A DNA stretch of 64,000 nt from Scatophagus argus (Eukaryota; Chordata; Actinopteri; Scatophagidae). The stretch spans positions 498,501 through 562,500 of the forward strand of contig NC_058507.1 in assembly GCF_020382885.2 (NCBI RefSeq), written 5' to 3'. The position numbers were made by a program, and so were the translations under genes. The notes under the pieces are model-generated. The model was not told where the DNA came from, searched no databases, and saw only the letters and a program-made list of their open reading frames with translations. Of the stretch, positions 56,102 to 64,000 are shown piece by piece. The stretch's first letter is position 1; every line of letters begins with the position of its first letter.

Positions 56102-56698
56102 TCAGTTTTTCCAGAAGTTCGGGTTCTGTGCCATCCTCCTCTGAAAGTTTTCATACCATTTGAGGATGCAGCTGGACGGGATGAATGTCTCCGTGGGGTT
56201 CGGGGTCATCTGGGCCTGCGACACGGCGAAGGACGAGGCGAAGTTGTACAGACTGTCCAGCATCTTCTGAGTGAACTGCAGGAAGGAGTCCACGGTGGAC
56301 ACGGCGGCGCTGGACACCGGGATCTGCTGGGCCAGCTGCTCCAGAGCCTCCACTGACACGCCGACCTGAGCGACGGAGGGCGACGACGAGGGGGCCATCA
56401 TGCCGAAAGGGTGCGCCCCACCTACCCCGGCCTTCAGCCCAGAAATCTTAAATATGGCACTTGGCTTGTCGTTGGTGATGAATCCGAGCAGCTGCCACAC
56501 CGGGCCGCCGCCCGCCGGGTCCGGGAAGGAGAAGTAAACTGCGCCGCCCATGCCGACAGGGAACGGCACCGTGCCCAGCATGAACACTACCACATGGTTC
56601 ACGTTCTCGTAGTCCGATAAGTTGAACACGAACTTGTCTGAGGCGACCTGCACCGCGTCCGTCTGCACCAACCTACCAGCGACCAAACACCCAAACAT
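56102..56698 (-). CDS. hikeshi: Hikeshi (OPI10 family), intronless copy
   Basis: Nuclear import carrier for Hsp70 during heat stress, binding FG nucleoporins. A single open frame of 198 residues, the same length as the vertebrate protein (about 197). It begins [18 protein letters not shown] and includes [59 protein letters not shown] and the C-terminal [17 protein letters not shown]. All match the OPI10/Hikeshi family and no residue expected to be essential is missing. The ATG at 56698 is the family start. The human gene is split into several exons, whereas here there is no intron in the coding region, which suggests a functional retrocopy or lineage-specific intron loss. Confidence 0.93.
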   Translation of the reverse strand: MFGCLVAGRLVQTDAVQVASDKFVFNLSDYENVNHVVVFMLGTVPFPVGMGGAVYFSFPDPAGGGPVWQLLGFITNDKPSAIFKISGLKAGVGGAHPFGMMAPSSSPSVAQVGVSVEALEQLAQQIPVSSAAVSTVDSFLQFTQKMLDSLYNFASSFAVSQAQMTPNPTETFIPSSCILKWYENFQRRMAQNPNFWKN

Positions 56699-59275
56699 CC
56701 CTGCAGACAGCTACCCGTTAGCCTCGGAGTTAGCCAGCCTGCCGTCCTGTAAACAGGCTTTAGTTTTAGCTTTAGCTTAGCCTGATAGCTAGTTTCAGAC
56801 CCCCGACCTGCCAGCAGTGCGAATCACGGACGAACTTAGCAGAACCCGTTTATCCAGTACAAAATGGTGGACTGAAACCTACTGCCACCGATGCCGTTCA
56901 TGAAGGAAGCTGTAAGTGAGCGGCAGAAAGTTCTAGTACAAGCTGTCATATTAGTACTGCCCTGTCCGGATCTGCTGCTCGACTATCGACCTGACGTCCT
57001 GGATGAGGGGAGAAGCGACCCTTCAGTTTGACTGACAGGCACATCTTCTTTTTCTTTGCTATGGACATTTTTTCGCCAGTATTGACAGACACAAACCCCA
57101 ACCTCAATTATCTTTAAGTACAGCAATTACTCTTGATTAATTATATAGTAAAGGAGTTTTGCCTGGGACAGTTAAAGGCACAATATCCTCCATGTCGTTT
57201 GTTCCAGCCGAGCAGTGAAGGTAGAGGGAGTAAGCACGAATGAGACCGGAAGAACTGCAATATTTAAATGTAGAAAAATTTCTATATCGATATATATATA
57301 TGTATATATAGTGAAATCTCTTCATTTAGTTAATTTCGTTTGTGTTTTCTAATCGTATATTGTTACTTGACCCATAGCAGAGACTATTCAAGGATATCAA
57401 CCAACTTCCTGGTGAGATAGACCAATACTATACAACCTCTGCTTCAGAACACGATAGTCACCGAATGTAATTGATTGACCTGATCAATAAGTTGAGTTTT
57501 CAAACAAACCCGTTTTTTTTATTTTGAAATGCAGTAACCGGATATGTGGCGTGTTCGGTTCAGGAGGTTCAGTTGCAACTCAGCTGTTTGTATGGTGACA
57601 TTAAGAGCATCAGAATAAACCGAACTAAACAGAGCATCCGTGTGTTTCTGGACTGAAACGTGTCTTCTTGGACGACTTTTGACCGACACTCGGAGGTGAA
57701 CAGCCGCATTTTTATCTTGGTTAGTTTCCAAACTTTTGCTCGTCAGCTAACCCGGTTAGCCCCCCGATGCTAGCAGCCTGTTAGCCCGCCGCTCGGCTTC
57801 CAGGTCATAAATGAAGACTTTTGACCCGTTTGCGGGTCTTCGTATGGACGTGTGTTTGTTCCCAGATTACTCTGATGTACTGAACATTAATGAGCACCGA
57901 GCCTGTAAACTTTAGCTGACGCAGTCAGGTCCGGGCTGGAGTCTCTGGACTCTCTGGAGGTCGCTTTGCTGAAGCTGCTGGGAGGAGATGCAGCAGGACT
58001 CCGAAAATGCAGGATTTGTATGCGTCAGAAGGCTTGAAGTCTGACGTTAGTTTTATCCCGATAAACACCTGTCAATACTGCATACTCAAACAAAACAAAC
58101 GAACCTCTTACATCTGGTTTGAGTTTATTGAAGTCTACAGCTGCCACAATAATTCGAATAATATTTGCCAACTATTTATTATTCTGCTATTATTACATTT
58201 GTAATGACTTTATTGGGTATACTATACACCATTTTACTAATCGTTTCAGTTTGCAAGTCATATTTGCTGGTTCCAGCTACTTAAATGTGAGGCTTTTATT
58301 ATTTCCCTGTGTAGTAGTTAGCAGTGTATTACTTTGTAACGTGCAGGTTTTTATTACACATCTTAAATTAAGCTTCAGCACACAGGCTGCAGTGGGATGT
58401 TGGTCTGTTTTGTGCTTCTCTGCGGAACAGAAAGTTATTTTTAGAGTGTGTGTGTGTGTGTGTGTGTGTTCATTCAGGACTCGGAGTTGAGCTGTTGAAT
58501 CATTGATGAGCTGCTCTGCTCTCAGATATTCTCCCAGCTGAGCTGCCAGCATCTCTTCGTGGAGGTCCTGTTCCGTTCCGGTCCGTTCCGGTCCGTTCCG
58601 CCCTGTTAGCTCTCAATGGGACACAAACACTCAGCGGTCTCTCAGTGGAGCTCAGCAGCTCTAACGGGTTGTTGTTTTGTCCATCGTTGGGTTTTTCCCA
58701 CAGAACGTGAACTTTTGGATGTTGCAGACGTTTGGTTTTCCATGCAGTCCCGCTTGGCTCGGACTGTGGAAGCAGTCTGGTGTCCTCCGTGGCTCTGGAG
58801 GAGTCTGACAGACTTCCTCGAGTCGGTACAAAGTGCAGGTGTGGCTGTTTGCCAGCAGGGGGCCTCCAGTGAAAGGACAGCGTTGATTTTCTTTATGAAC
58901 TCTGCTTGGATTTGAACAGCCCTAAACGTGCAGTCTTTCTGTTGTCCAGCAGGGGGCGACTTCATTGGTTTCAGACAGGACTGGTTGTATGTGAGCTTAT
59001 GAGAAAATGAGTCGACTTCTCAGTAGATTTATGACAGCTTCCTGATGAGTTTATAGTCTCAGACGCTGATTTTAAGTCTTCTTCACTACAGCGAGATGTT
59101 CATGTTGTAAATTATGCTCCCATTCAGAGTCAAACAGACCTTAAAGCTGCTCAGGTGGGACGGATGTCACGGGCACAGTTTCACCTCCACCCTCCCAAAC
59201 AACGCTGACTGATCTCTCTCTCTCTCTCTCTCTCTGCTTATTCCTCCCGTCTTTCCCTCCCTTTGTGTCTAACAG
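56699..59275. other. Divergent region between hikeshi and heatr5a
   Basis: Holds the promoters of both genes, transcribed away from each other. Non-coding first exon(s) of heatr5a should lie within about 57500-58600 but I cannot place their splice sites. It contains short runs of TTCCGGTCCG near 58575-58605, TG (58447-58470) and TC (59214-59235). Confidence 0.45.
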
Positions 59276-63899
<4,624 letters not shown>

Positions 63900-64000
63900 T
63901 AGTCCACTTTCTCTGGGAGTCTCAGTTCAAATTAAACAGAAATACGCACTGTTACACCACTGACTTCATGTAAAGATGGTCGACATGAGAGCTCCTCAAA

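Overview
This is vertebrate nuclear DNA, almost certainly from a teleost fish. The coding genes are split by GT-AG introns and match known fish and vertebrate families (slc3a2, dhrs13, hikeshi, heatr5a). Intergenic DNA is full of CA/TG, CT, GA and TTCC tracts, and the transposons are types common in fish: a Penelope-like element, an L2-type LINE, a tRNA-derived SINE pair and a short hAT derivative. The species cannot be named from this window.

Layout. 1-27.5 kb is gene-poor. It opens with a 2.5-kb CA/CT satellite, then carries a Penelope-like element (about 4.8-6.7 kb), a SINE, long pyrimidine tracts, an L2-type LINE 3' end (15.85-17.45 kb), one signal-peptide-encoding first exon under a CpG-rich start (18.0 kb, minus strand), a GA tract and a hAT element with a perfect 8-bp target duplication. 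27.5-38.7 kb holds the centrepiece: a minus-strand gene whose single coding exon encodes about 2,867 residues with a SecA-type translocase ATPase core. 40.1-45.7 kb is slc3a2 (minus). 46.4-54.2 kb is a tandem pair of dhrs13-like short-chain dehydrogenases (minus), the second carrying a frame-disrupting exon fusion. 56.1-56.7 kb is an intronless hikeshi (minus). 59.3-64 kb is the first part of heatr5a (plus), running off the right edge.

The most unusual content is the SecA-like gene. It has two successive SecA-type ATPase units made by internal duplication, the first with a ruined Walker A and the second intact. An N-terminal region with a possible myristoylation site, four cysteines, a membrane segment and a 270-residue charged repeat helix precedes them. 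Membrane-type helices and a cysteine-protease-like segment that looks like a circularly permuted OTU domain follow. Upstream are two ISRE-like GAAAGTGAAA motifs, a TATA box, a short non-coding first exon with uORFs and an intron. This is the layout of an interferon-stimulated gene. I infer, but cannot prove, that it is an interferon-inducible innate-immune factor built on a motor of bacterial type.

The other genes are housekeeping or metabolic (amino-acid transporter heavy chain, retinoid/lipid-type dehydrogenases, Hsp70 nuclear import carrier, endosomal HEAT-repeat protein). Nothing in the sequence links them functionally to the SecA-like gene.
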